A DNA stretch of 64,000 bases from Bradyrhizobium sp. WBAH42 (lineage in GTDB: Bacteria; Pseudomonadota; Alphaproteobacteria; Rhizobiales; Xanthobacteraceae). Made by a program: the position numbers and the translations under genes. Positions 26,114 to 33,840 of the stretch are shown here, piece after piece. The first letter of the stretch is position 1. Every line of letters starts with the position of its first letter. The notes under the pieces are model-generated. The model searched no databases. It was not told where the DNA came from and saw only the letters and a list, made by a program, of their open reading frames with translations. The stretch is taken from the NCBI RefSeq assembly GCF_024585265.1, contig NZ_CP036533.1, positions 6,023,001 to 6,087,000 of the forward strand, written 5' to 3'.

Positions 26114-26479
26114 ATGAAATGGATCAGGGAGCGCGACGCACTGATCGCGCAGACACTGGCGTTCGTCCAATCGGTGACCAGCAGGAAGGATGACGTCCTT
26201 CAGCCGGAGACGCCTGCATCTGGCCCCGCCGTTGCAGTGGAGATCGTCACCGTGGAGGCGGTCGAGGTCGAGCCGCCGCAAGCCTCCCTTCCGCCGCGGC
26301 CCGCGCCTCTGCTGCCGCGGACCAGCGGCGATTTCCGCAGCGAGATGCAGGCCCGCATCGCCAATTTCCGCAAGCACCAGGAACGTTTCGAGCGCGAACG
26401 TGAGGAATATTGTGCGGCGACCCTGACCAAGTTGCGTGCCGCCATCCGCGACGCCTCCGGCCCACCGGCCGAAAAATAA
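26114..26479 (+). CDS. Hypothetical coiled-coil protein
   Basis: A 121-residue cytoplasmic protein. GAGGTGG lies directly upstream of the ATG at 26114. Residues 1-35 and 85-115 are charged helices (RSEMQARIANFRKHQERFER), joined by a proline/valine-rich linker. No family recognised. Confidence 0.6.
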   Translation: MKWIRERDALIAQTLAFVQSVTSRKDDVLQPETPASGPAVAVEIVTVEAVEVEPPQASLPPRPAPLLPRTSGDFRSEMQARIANFRKHQERFEREREEYCAATLTKLRAAIRDASGPPAEK

Positions 26480-26494
26480 GGCCCGCCCAGGGAC

Positions 26495-26602
26495 CTACAG
26501 CCAGGACCAGACCAGCCAGAGATTGGCCGCGCAGGCGCCGAACAGCGCCAGCGTGAGCGGCAAGAGCATGTGCCCGCAGGATGTCTTCAGGTCGCTCGTC
26601 AT
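26495..26602 (-). CDS. 35-residue hydrophobic peptide, possible small membrane protein
   Basis: The frame starts MTSDLKTSCGHML and continues with one hydrophobic helix (LPLTLALFGACAANLWLVWSW). A hydrophilic 10-residue start followed by a single helix ending in Trp-rich residues is typical of small membrane proteins. The ribosome binding site is weak, so this remains a candidate. It is convergent with the gene ending at 26479. Confidence 0.35.
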   Translation of the reverse strand: MTSDLKTSCGHMLLPLTLALFGACAANLWLVWSWL

Positions 26603-26778
26603 GGCGGAAAACATCCGCTGATTCCGGCCGACGAGTCCCAGGGATTCTTTTTTCCGAGATTCAGGACTCGTTAAGGACTCACGGACCGCCCGCCACGATC
26701 ACGCCCCCGTGATCGGCCCGATGGCCGGAACCCCTCACCCCGTGAGCTCGTTAACGGGCTTTCCTGGAGTCGGGATGG

Positions 26779-27033
26779 ATGCCCTACGCCCTGTTCTGCA
26801 ACGACGCCCAGATCAGCAAGGCCTATCCGAGCGAGGCCGACGTCTGGAAGCTCGCCGAGCGAAGTGGTCTCGTCGTGGACGTGACGGCGGACGAGGAGCG
26901 GCCGGGACCGCGCCGGGTGCTCGACAACGACTACAAGATCGAGCCCTGCCAGGCGGCCCAGGGCGAGGACCCCGCAAAGAACAAGGCGGAGGCCGATCGG
27001 CAGTCGAGGATGGAGCTCGAGCTGAATTCCTGA
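26779..27033 (+). CDS. Small hypothetical protein
   Basis: An 84-residue soluble acidic protein starting MPYALFCNDAQISKAYPSEADVWKLAE. GGAG lies 9 bases upstream. The N-terminal half looks folded (alternating hydrophobic residues), the C-terminal half is Glu/Lys/Asp-rich. It resembles conserved small proteins of unknown function common in this group. No operon partner. Confidence 0.6.
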   Translation: MPYALFCNDAQISKAYPSEADVWKLAERSGLVVDVTADEERPGPRRVLDNDYKIEPCQAAQGEDPAKNKAEADRQSRMELELNS

Positions 27034-27060
27034 GCTCCGGCACGGAGCCGGAGCGAAAGC

Positions 27061-27303
27061 TCAGGGGGTGGCGGCCGCAAGCGAGGCCTGCTCGCCCGGC
27101 ATCGGCACGCACGCCTTTCGGCGGTGCAGCCCGCGGATGGCGCCGGTGACCTTCAGCACCTTGCCGGACGGACAGGAGGCGTCCTTGACGAAGGCCACCT
27201 CATACGGTGCCAACATCAGAGGCTCGGATTTGAGGATTGTCTGTGCAGAGCACGGCAGGCAGGAGAAGCACGAGAGCGCCACTGCCGACACCAAGATACG
27301 CAT
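27061..27303 (-). CDS. Secreted small protein (DUF6719-like)
   Basis: An 80-residue exported protein: signal peptide MRILVSAVALSCFSCLPCSAQ, then a compact mature part with CPSGKVLKVTGAIRGLHRRKACVPM, containing two cysteines likely to form a disulfide. The pattern matches a family I know as DUF6719. The ATG at 27303 places the signal peptide at the start. Its stop is 27 bases from the convergent gene ending at 27033. Confidence 0.65.
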   Translation of the reverse strand: MRILVSAVALSCFSCLPCSAQTILKSEPLMLAPYEVAFVKDASCPSGKVLKVTGAIRGLHRRKACVPMPGEQASLAAATP

Positions 27304-27505
27304 GTCCGTCGTCCCACCAGCCCGGCAATTGTCATATAACGCGTTCCGGAGCGCGAGTTCCGTAAATCGCAAAAATTATTTTTGCTTTACACCGGCCCCA
27401 TGACGCGCGTGAGAATGCGCGCCAGCATCGTTTGCAAGCAAATGACGCGCCAAATGGTTCACGGAATGCAAATGAAGGCGCTGCCGGGGTGCAGATCGGC
27501 AAACG

Positions 27506-27528
27506 AAAGGCCGGCGCAGCCGGCCTTT
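27506..27528 (-). terminator. Probable terminator of the porin-like gene
   Basis: AAAGGCCGG (27506-27514) and CCGGCCTTT (27520-27528) form a perfect 9-bp hairpin with a five-base loop, the A/T ends supplying T-runs on both strands. It lies 42 bases beyond the stop of the minus-strand gene at 27570. Next to it CAGGTCTTGGAT is directly repeated (27531 and 27546). Confidence 0.65.
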
Positions 27529-27569
27529 GTCAGGTCTTGGATGTTCAGGTCTTGGATCAGCGCTGTCCG

Positions 27570-28277
27570 TCAGTACCGCGAGGCGGCCGGGCCGCCCCAG
27601 CCAAAGCGGTAATTCACACCGGCCTTGACGGTATGCTCATCCTCCCGACCACGAACGCCGACAATGTCGACCGGGCCGGAGGTGAAGGTGGTGCTGCCGA
27701 AATTGTAATACTGGTACTCGGCCTTGGCCGACCAGTTCGGCGCGAACATGTATTCGAGGCCTGCGCCGACGGTATAGCCGTCCTTGTTGTTGCCGGTGGT
27801 GGTGAAGGCCTGCGGCACCCCGGCGATGTTCACGCCAAGGCCGTTATTCCGCCAGGCATAACCGCCCTTGGCGTAAAGCAGCGTCGGTCCCCAGGTGTAG
27901 CCGACGCGACCGGTCACCGACCCGATCTGGTCGGTGTTGGAGGTCACCTGGGTGCCCAGCGGGAAGGTGACGCCGTTGTTGTTGGTCGGCAGCCAGGAAT
28001 ACTGGGCCTCGATACCCACCACCCAGTTGGGCGCGAACTGGTAGTCGAAGCCGCCCTGCACGCCGCCCACGAAGCGGGCGTCGCTCGAGCGGAAGCTGTT
28101 GTCGCCGGCAAACGCGCCGCCGACATGGCCGCCGATGTAGAAACCGGTCCAGTTGTAGATCACCTGGGGCGGCGTATAGGCCGGCGCCTTGGTGTAGGTG
28201 CGCGGCTGCACGTCTGCGGCTGCGGCCGGCGCGGCCAGCGCAAGCAGAGCTGCTGCACCCAGCAAGATCGATTTCAT
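27570..28277 (-). CDS. Omp31-like outer-membrane beta-barrel protein
   Basis: A 235-residue exported protein. The signal peptide (residues 1-20, LLALAAPAAAADV) is followed by NWTGFYIGGHVGGAFAG, the hallmark first strand of the Omp25/Omp31 family, then alternating strands such as FDYQFAPNWVVGIEAQYSW, GRVGYTWGPTLLYAKGGYAW, LEYMFAPNWSAKAEYQYYNF, ending in VKAGVNYRFGW. Eight strands are expected. Unusually the chain ends GPAASRY rather than in Phe. It is monocistronic with a hairpin downstream. Confidence 0.9.
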   Translation of the reverse strand: MKSILLGAAALLALAAPAAAADVQPRTYTKAPAYTPPQVIYNWTGFYIGGHVGGAFAGDNSFRSSDARFVGGVQGGFDYQFAPNWVVGIEAQYSWLPTNNNGVTFPLGTQVTSNTDQIGSVTGRVGYTWGPTLLYAKGGYAWRNNGLGVNIAGVPQAFTTTGNNKDGYTVGAGLEYMFAPNWSAKAEYQYYNFGSTTFTSGPVDIVGVRGREDEHTVKAGVNYRFGWGGPAASRY

Positions 28278-28562
28278 GATCATCCCCGTTCTTTCATTAA
28301 CGACACTCGGGAAACAACGTGGCGTGAATTGGGTTGCTTCGCGGCAATGCCGGAACGTTGATCGTTCGTGACTGTGACGGGTCGGCAACAACGCGATTTT
28401 GTTCCGTCACGTCGCGCTGCACCGGCTGTTTTTGTCGCCCGCGCAAGGCTCGCCGTTACGATTTGTCGCAAGTCGAAACCACCCGTTCAAAGCTCGCCGA
28501 AATGTGATCCAGCGGCTCCGGCTGCTTCTGTCTAACACCGGGCGATGAAGGCGGGCTTTGCG

Positions 28563-28985
28563 CTACCGCGTCATCTTTTCCAGTTCCGGAAAGGGTGCGT
28601 AAACCGCACCGGCGCAGAGATCGCCGGTCTGGTCCACCACGCGATCCGCACGGCCGTTAACGAAGATCACGGCCCGCTCGCGCACGCCCTTGTAGCTGCC
28701 ATCGGTCTCGCGCGGGGTGAAGTGCAGGCAGCTCACATAGAACTGCCGGCCGCCGACCTCGCGCTGTACCGGCTCGGCCATGCCGGCGTTGCGCACGCCG
28801 ACCGGATTGTTGAGGTAGGCCCGCATCAACGCCACGGTGTCGCTTCGGAAATTGTCGGGAAACGGCTGCGGCCCGCCGGCCTGGGTCCCGCCCATGAAAG
28901 TCGGACGGTCACCGTCGCTGCCGAAACATGCCGCAAGCGCCAGCGGCAACGCCAGGATCACCGCACATCTCACCAATCGCCCCAC
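28563..28985 (-). CDS. Putative lipoprotein, function unknown
   Basis: A 140-residue protein with a hydrophobic start and lipobox LALAAC (Cys at about residue 20), so it should be lipid-anchored after export. The mature part contains FVNGRADRVVDQ and two more cysteines (VSCLHF, GDLCAG). The GTG at 28985 is used, GGAGAG lying about 10 bases upstream. No domain recognised; similar to small conserved outer-membrane lipoproteins of this group. Confidence 0.65.
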   Translation of the reverse strand: MGRLVRCAVILALPLALAACFGSDGDRPTFMGGTQAGGPQPFPDNFRSDTVALMRAYLNNPVGVRNAGMAEPVQREVGGRQFYVSCLHFTPRETDGSYKGVRERAVIFVNGRADRVVDQTGDLCAGAVYAPFPELEKMTR

Positions 28986-29190
28986 AGGCCGCGCTCTCCG
29001 CTCGAACAGATCAGGAGACGTTCTAGCCCCTGGCCTGCATGAAGGGAATTCGCTTGCAGAGGCTTAAAACAGCGCACCGGCCGGCCGCCGACGCCTCGGG
29101 CTTGCGCACGAGGCGTGGCAACGGGCCAGGCCTGACGTCCGCGCGCGGCGGCGGGGCAATGCCAGGGATGCCGCCGCGCGGGATCAGTCG

Positions 29191-29601
29191 TCAGTTGCGC
29201 TTGTCTGACGTCGCGGGCTTGGTGATATCCGGCTGCGCCTTCTGCGCGTCCTTGGCCGTGACCTGCTTGTGGTGATGGCGATGCTTGCGCACGGTCTTGT
29301 GCTCGTCGGTGGTGACCGCGGCGTTCGCGTTCAGCGCCTTCGACTTGCCATCCACCTTGGCGTCCGCCTTGACGTCGGGAGCCTTCACGCCCGTCGTCTT
29401 CACGTCCGTCTTGGCGTCGGTCGTTTTGGCGTCGGCCTTGACGCCGGCTTCCGGTTTCGTGGCGGTGGTCGCCGCCTTGGTCTGGTTCTGGTCGGCCTTG
29501 ATCACCGGAGCGGGCGTGGTGGTCTTGCCGGCCTCGGCAGCGAAGGCCGGGGCTGCGATCACGGAGGTTGCGAGCAAGACTGCAGAAATGGTCTTCAACA
29601 T
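29191..29601 (-). CDS. Exported Lys/Ala/Thr-rich repetitive protein
   Basis: A 136-residue protein with a signal peptide (MLKTISAVLLATSVIAAPAFAA) and an unstructured-looking mature part made of DAKT, DVK and ADAK units, followed by a histidine/arginine cluster (KTVRKHRHHHKQ). GAGGAG precedes the ATG. Composition suggests a nucleic-acid, metal or polymer-binding envelope protein, but nothing identifies a function. Confidence 0.65.
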   Translation of the reverse strand: MLKTISAVLLATSVIAAPAFAAEAGKTTTPAPVIKADQNQTKAATTATKPEAGVKADAKTTDAKTDVKTTGVKAPDVKADAKVDGKSKALNANAAVTTDEHKTVRKHRHHHKQVTAKDAQKAQPDITKPATSDKRN

Positions 29602-29851
29602 GGTGGTCTCCTCTTGGAAGGATCTTCAGGCGGCGCCCTCTCGCCTACCCATCGATCATGGGTGGGAGCCTAGGCGGGGGGCACTGAACCCAGTCTGAAG
29701 CCCTCAGCAGGCTTCCGTTCATCTCGATGACAAGTTTGTCATCCGCGGCCGGGCGAATAGATCGTGCGAAGCGGGAATGTTTTTGCCCGAGAGGTGTTCC
29801 GGTCTTCGGGCAATCGTGTAGGATCGCCACGTTCCATACCGGAGAACTTGA

Positions 29852-30394
29852 ATGCGCAAACTCTCAACGCTCGTTGTGCCTGGACTCGTCGCCGTGACGC
29901 TCGCGGCCGCGCCTGTGCTGTCCAATGCGTATGCCGCGGCCGGCGACTCCCCTTCGTCGCCGCCGAGCTCGGACTCCTCGACCAAGAAGGGCAAGAAGAA
30001 GAGCTCTTCCGTTAGCGACCCCAAGTTCCTCGCGGCCTATCGCACCGCCTACGCGGCGATCTACGACAAGCACGATTACACGGGCGCGATCGACCAGCTG
30101 AAGTCGCTGGGGCGCGACGACGTCGCCGATGTCGCCAACCTGATCGGCTACTCCTATCGCAAGCTCGGCGATTACCAGTCGTCGAAGGTCTATTATGAGC
30201 TGGCGCTGAAGGACGATCCGAACCACGTCCGCACCTGGCAGTATTACGGCCTCTGGCAGCTCGAGCAGGGCAACCGCGAGCAGGCGCAATATCACCTTGG
30301 CAAGATCGCCTCGCTCGCCGGCACCGGCAGCTCGGAATATCGCTCGCTGGCCGAAGCGCTCGACAAGCCGACCGGCGCGACGCTCGTCTACTGA
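29852..30394 (+). CDS. Exported TPR-repeat protein
   Basis: A 180-residue protein with a signal peptide over about the first 29 residues (LVAVTLAAAPVLSNAYAA), a Ser/Pro/Lys-rich spacer and then tetratricopeptide repeats (LIGYSYRKLGDYQSSKVYYELALKDDP, then WQYYGLWQLEQGNREQAQYHLGKI). TPRs mediate protein contacts; its partner is unknown. A terminator follows 25 bases after the stop. Confidence 0.8.
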   Translation: MRKLSTLVVPGLVAVTLAAAPVLSNAYAAAGDSPSSPPSSDSSTKKGKKKSSSVSDPKFLAAYRTAYAAIYDKHDYTGAIDQLKSLGRDDVADVANLIGYSYRKLGDYQSSKVYYELALKDDPNHVRTWQYYGLWQLEQGNREQAQYHLGKIASLAGTGSSEYRSLAEALDKPTGATLVY

Positions 30395-30418
30395 TCATTG
30401 CATCTTTGAACGAAGCGG

Positions 30419-30455
30419 ACGGGCACAACCTCAGGGTTGTGCCCGTTCTGCGTTT
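30419..30455 (+). terminator. Intrinsic terminator of the TPR gene
   Basis: ACGGGCACAACC and GGTTGTGCCCGT (30419-30430, 30435-30446) pair perfectly over 12 bp with a TCAG loop, followed by TCTGCGTTTT. Confidence 0.85.
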
Positions 30456-30500
30456 TCGGCTAGCCTCGCGCACCAACCTTCCTCGCAAACCGGTAGCGCA

Positions 30501-31886
30501 ATGGACACGTGGCTGCGATCCGCGATCGACTACATCGGCTCCTGGATCGACTACCAGCTGACGACGATCCAGCAGCCGGGCGTCATCGTGGCCTTCGCCC
30601 ATCGCGGCGAGATCGTCGCCGAGCATGCGTTCGGCCTCGCCAATCTCGACACCGGCGAGAAGCTCACCCCGCGTCACCACTTCCGCATCGCCTCGCACTC
30701 CAAGAGCTTCACCTCGGCCGGCATCATGAAGCTGCGCGAGCAGCGCCAGCTCCGGCTCGATGACAATGTCGGCCAATATATCGGCGGCCTCCATCCGCGC
30801 GTCGCCGAGACCACGATCGCGCAAGTGCTGTCGCACAGCGCGGGCCTGACGCGCGACGGCGCCGATTCCGGCCAGTTCATCGACAGCCGCCCCTATCTCG
30901 ACGCGAGGGAGTTGCTTACGGAATTGAAGCTGCCGACCGCGATCGAGCCCGGCACGCGCTTCAAATATTCCAATCACGGCTTTGGCCTGCTCGGCCTCGT
31001 GATCGAGACGATTGCGAAGGAGCCCTACTCCGTCTGGATCAAGCGCGAGATCATTGCGCCGGCCGGCCTGCGCGAGACGGAGCCGGACGCACCGCTTCCC
31101 AAGGGCGCAGCGTTCGCGCGCGGCCACACGCGAAAGGTGCCATTTGGAGAGCGCTGCGTGATCCCGGGCGACAATCCCGCACATGCGATGGCATCTGCCG
31201 CAGGCTTCGTCGCCACCGCCGCCGACACCGCCCGCTTCTTCGCGCAATTGGCACCCAATGCGAAGAAGAGCGTGCTGTCGGCTGCGAGCCGCCGCGAGAT
31301 GACGCGAAACCATTGGCGCATCCCGCAGAGCTTCGAGGCCTATTATGGCTTGGGCGTCAATGCCGGCAAGACCGAGGGTTGGGACTGGTTCGGCCATGGC
31401 GGCGGTTTTCAGGGCTATATCTCGCGCACCTGCTCCATTCCCGCTTGCGAGCTTTCGATCAGCATCCTCAGCAACTCGATCGACGGCGCGGCGCCATTCT
31501 GGATGGACGGCGCGATGCAGATCTTGCGCATCTTCCAGACCCGCGGCGCGGCTGATCGTCGCGTGCGCGACTGGACCGGGCGCTGGTGGACGATATGGGG
31601 CGCGACCGATCTCGTCCCGGCGGGCAACCGCGTGCTCGTCGCCAACCCGCAGTTCAACAACCCGTTCATGGATGCCGCCGAGATCGAGGTGACCGGCCGC
31701 GACACGGGCAAGCTCGCCTGGGCTGCCGGGTATTCCAGCCATGGCGAGCCGGTGCGCCGGATCCGCGACAAGCGCGGCAAGATCAGCGACATCTGGATCG
31801 CCGGCGCGAACGTGAAGCCGGAAAAAGTCGTCGCACGCGAGATCGCGCGCCGGTATCCGCCCCGCAAGCGCCGGCCTACTCCCTGA
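30501..31886 (+). CDS. Serine hydrolase of the beta-lactamase/penicillin-binding fold
   Basis: A 461-residue protein of the class C beta-lactamase-like family (COG1680). The catalytic SxxK is SHSK in RIASHSKSFT (about residues 69-78), the second motif is YSN in FKYSNHGFGLLG, and the third is HGG in GHGGGFQG. There is no signal peptide, so it is probably cytoplasmic; family members include esterases, D-amino-acid amidases and peptidases. A C-terminal beta domain of about 100 residues follows the catalytic part. Its end overlaps the end of the S10 peptidase gene by 11 bases, tail to tail. Confidence 0.9.
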   Translation: MDTWLRSAIDYIGSWIDYQLTTIQQPGVIVAFAHRGEIVAEHAFGLANLDTGEKLTPRHHFRIASHSKSFTSAGIMKLREQRQLRLDDNVGQYIGGLHPRVAETTIAQVLSHSAGLTRDGADSGQFIDSRPYLDARELLTELKLPTAIEPGTRFKYSNHGFGLLGLVIETIAKEPYSVWIKREIIAPAGLRETEPDAPLPKGAAFARGHTRKVPFGERCVIPGDNPAHAMASAAGFVATAADTARFFAQLAPNAKKSVLSAASRREMTRNHWRIPQSFEAYYGLGVNAGKTEGWDWFGHGGGFQGYISRTCSIPACELSISILSNSIDGAAPFWMDGAMQILRIFQTRGAADRRVRDWTGRWWTIWGATDLVPAGNRVLVANPQFNNPFMDAAEIEVTGRDTGKLAWAAGYSSHGEPVRRIRDKRGKISDIWIAGANVKPEKVVAREIARRYPPRKRRPTP

Positions 31887-33435
31887 TGAGCGCCTCGACC
31901 TCGCTGCGAAGCGCCTGCCGTGAGCCGTCGCGCGAATAGAACATGTGGCCGCCGGGATAGACCACGAACTTCACCCGCTGCGTCGCGAAGGCCGGCAGCT
32001 GGTCGAGCACCCGCTTCGTTCCGAAATAGGGCGTGGCAAGGTCGAACAGGCCATGCGCGACCAGCACGTTCAGCTTGGCATCGGTGGCGAGGATCTGGCG
32101 CAGCTCGGACACCGATTGCGGCGGGTTGATGCCACGGCCGAAATCCCAATGACCTTCGACGGCGCCGTTCAGGACTTCATAGGAGCCGTCGGGCCGCCAG
32201 TTGAGCTTGCGCGAGAGCACGTCGACCGCGGCGCTCGTCAGCGGCGCCTGGAGCGCATCGCCGGAGGGATCGCCGAAGCGCGAGCTGCTGGAATCCGGAT
32301 AGGGATCGAAGCCGCGCACCGAGGCGTCGTAGCGTCCGGTCACCTTGCCGTTCTTGCGGTCGAATTCGCGGCGGAATTCGCCGACGTCGAAGCGGCCGGC
32401 GAGGCGGCGGCTCACCGCCTGGTCGATGCCCGTGAGCTCGGCGACCTTGTCGGCCAGACGATTGGTGGCCTCCTTGTCCGCCTCGCCCTTGACGAGGTCG
32501 GCAAGAAACTCACCGCGCGCGTAAGCCTCGACGTCGGCGAGGTCGGCGCGCTTGACCGGGCCTTTGGCTTCGCGCGCCACCGCCACATAGCTCGGCAGTG
32601 TCGCGACATATTGCAGGAGGCTCGTTCCGGTGAACTCGCGGAAGTCCAAGAGCGGCGAGACCAGGATCAAGCCCCTGACGCCGACGCCGTGCTGGAGCTG
32701 CAACTGGCGCACGACCTTCGGCCCGCGAATGCCGCCATAGCTTTCGCCGGCGACGTATTTCGGCGAGGTCAGCCGCTCGTGCCTTTCGAGCCAGCGGCGG
32801 ATCACGAGCGCGATCGAATTGACGTCGCCGTCGACGGAGTAGAACGACTTCCGCGCGTCCTCGCCGCTTGCCACGAAGCGGCTGTAGCCGGTGCTGACGG
32901 GGTCGACGAAGACGAGATCGGTGAAGTCGAGCCAGGTCTCCGCGTTCGGCTTCACCTCGGGCGACGCTGACGGCGACAGCGCCTCGCCGTCGAGCGGCAA
33001 GCGCCACGGCCCGGCCGCGCCGAACTGAAGCCAGGCCGAGGAGGCTCCAGGTCCGCCGTTGAACAGGAACGTCACCGGACGCGTGGCGCGATCGGCACCG
33101 TCGAGCTCATAGGATGTGACGGCGATGTCGGCCAGCGGCTCGCCCTTGCCGTCGAATACGCGGATCGAGCCGGCGGTGGCCGTGAAATTCAGCGTCCGGC
33201 CGGGCAGATCGAGCGTCTGCTTCGTGGTCGAATCCGGCGGCAGACGGTGCGGCTCGGCCGCGGACGACGACGTCTGCGCCGCGTTTTGCGCGCCGCCGCC
33301 GCGCCCACCCTTCTGTCCGGCCGGCGCGGCCGCTTCGGAGCGCGGTTGCGGTTCATCCGCATGCGCAAAGCCTGCGAGCACGAACAAAGCGAGTGCCAGA
33401 CCTACGCGACGCAGCGCCGATCGACGCATCACCAT
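31876..33435 (-). CDS. S10-family serine carboxypeptidase
   Basis: A 519-residue exported peptidase. A signal peptide (residues about 1-26) is followed by a Gly/Ala/Ser-rich linker, then the alpha/beta-hydrolase fold with oxyanion motif FLFNGGPGASSAW, nucleophile in GESYGG (about residue 228), acid in HGLFDLATPY (about 460) and base in YPGGHMFY (about 493). S10 enzymes remove C-terminal residues at acid pH. The organisation is that of the longer bacterial carboxypeptidases. It is convergent with the upstream hydrolase gene. Confidence 0.93.
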   Translation of the reverse strand: MVMRRSALRRVGLALALFVLAGFAHADEPQPRSEAAAPAGQKGGRGGGAQNAAQTSSSAAEPHRLPPDSTTKQTLDLPGRTLNFTATAGSIRVFDGKGEPLADIAVTSYELDGADRATRPVTFLFNGGPGASSAWLQFGAAGPWRLPLDGEALSPSASPEVKPNAETWLDFTDLVFVDPVSTGYSRFVASGEDARKSFYSVDGDVNSIALVIRRWLERHERLTSPKYVAGESYGGIRGPKVVRQLQLQHGVGVRGLILVSPLLDFREFTGTSLLQYVATLPSYVAVAREAKGPVKRADLADVEAYARGEFLADLVKGEADKEATNRLADKVAELTGIDQAVSRRLAGRFDVGEFRREFDRKNGKVTGRYDASVRGFDPYPDSSSSRFGDPSGDALQAPLTSAAVDVLSRKLNWRPDGSYEVLNGAVEGHWDFGRGINPPQSVSELRQILATDAKLNVLVAHGLFDLATPYFGTKRVLDQLPAFATQRVKFVVYPGGHMFYSRDGSRQALRSEVEALIRE

Positions 33436-33526
33436 GACAGCTCTCCCTGTTCGGCGGCGCTCACCGCAGCCTCGATCGCACGCGAGACCCTAGCCGGCAA
33501 TTGCGACGCTTTGGGGGATCGGAGCC

Positions 33527-33781
33527 CTAAAAGCCGATGCCGAGTATCAACACGAAATCGCGACATCCGCGGCAGGAGGAATCCATGGGCATCGAAGCAA
33601 CACGGGTCGGTGGGCGGACGCGCACGATCGCCGGCCGACCGGCATGCAAGGCCCGATGCCCCGATGTGATGGGCCTGGCGATGCGTCCTTCGCCTTGATC
33701 AGCAGCAGCAGGCGCTGCCGCTGACATCGTGACCGCCGCCGAGGCGGCCGCAGCAAGCGTCAGCGAATGAAACCGATTCAT
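33527..33781 (-). CDS. Small exported hypothetical protein
   Basis: An 84-residue protein with a signal peptide (MNRFHSLTLAAAASAAVTMSAAAPAAA) and a basic, Arg/Pro-rich mature part with two cysteines (SSCRGCRD), ending LILGIGF. GGAG lies 6 bases before the ATG. It lies just downstream of the caspase-fold gene on the same strand, whose product also ends in IGVGF. Function unknown. Confidence 0.55.
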   Translation of the reverse strand: MNRFHSLTLAAAASAAVTMSAAAPAAADQGEGRIARPITSGHRALHAGRPAIVRVRPPTRVASMPMDSSCRGCRDFVLILGIGF

Positions 33782-33840
33782 GTCCCGCTCCGTCCCTCAC
33801 CCCAACACCAGCCAGCTAACGCCGCCGGCCGCCGATCGTT

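Noticed and set aside
27382..27612. Plus-strand frame of 76 codons downstream of the porin-like gene
   Set aside because: It passes through the terminator hairpin and into the antisense of the porin gene, and has no signal or binding site.
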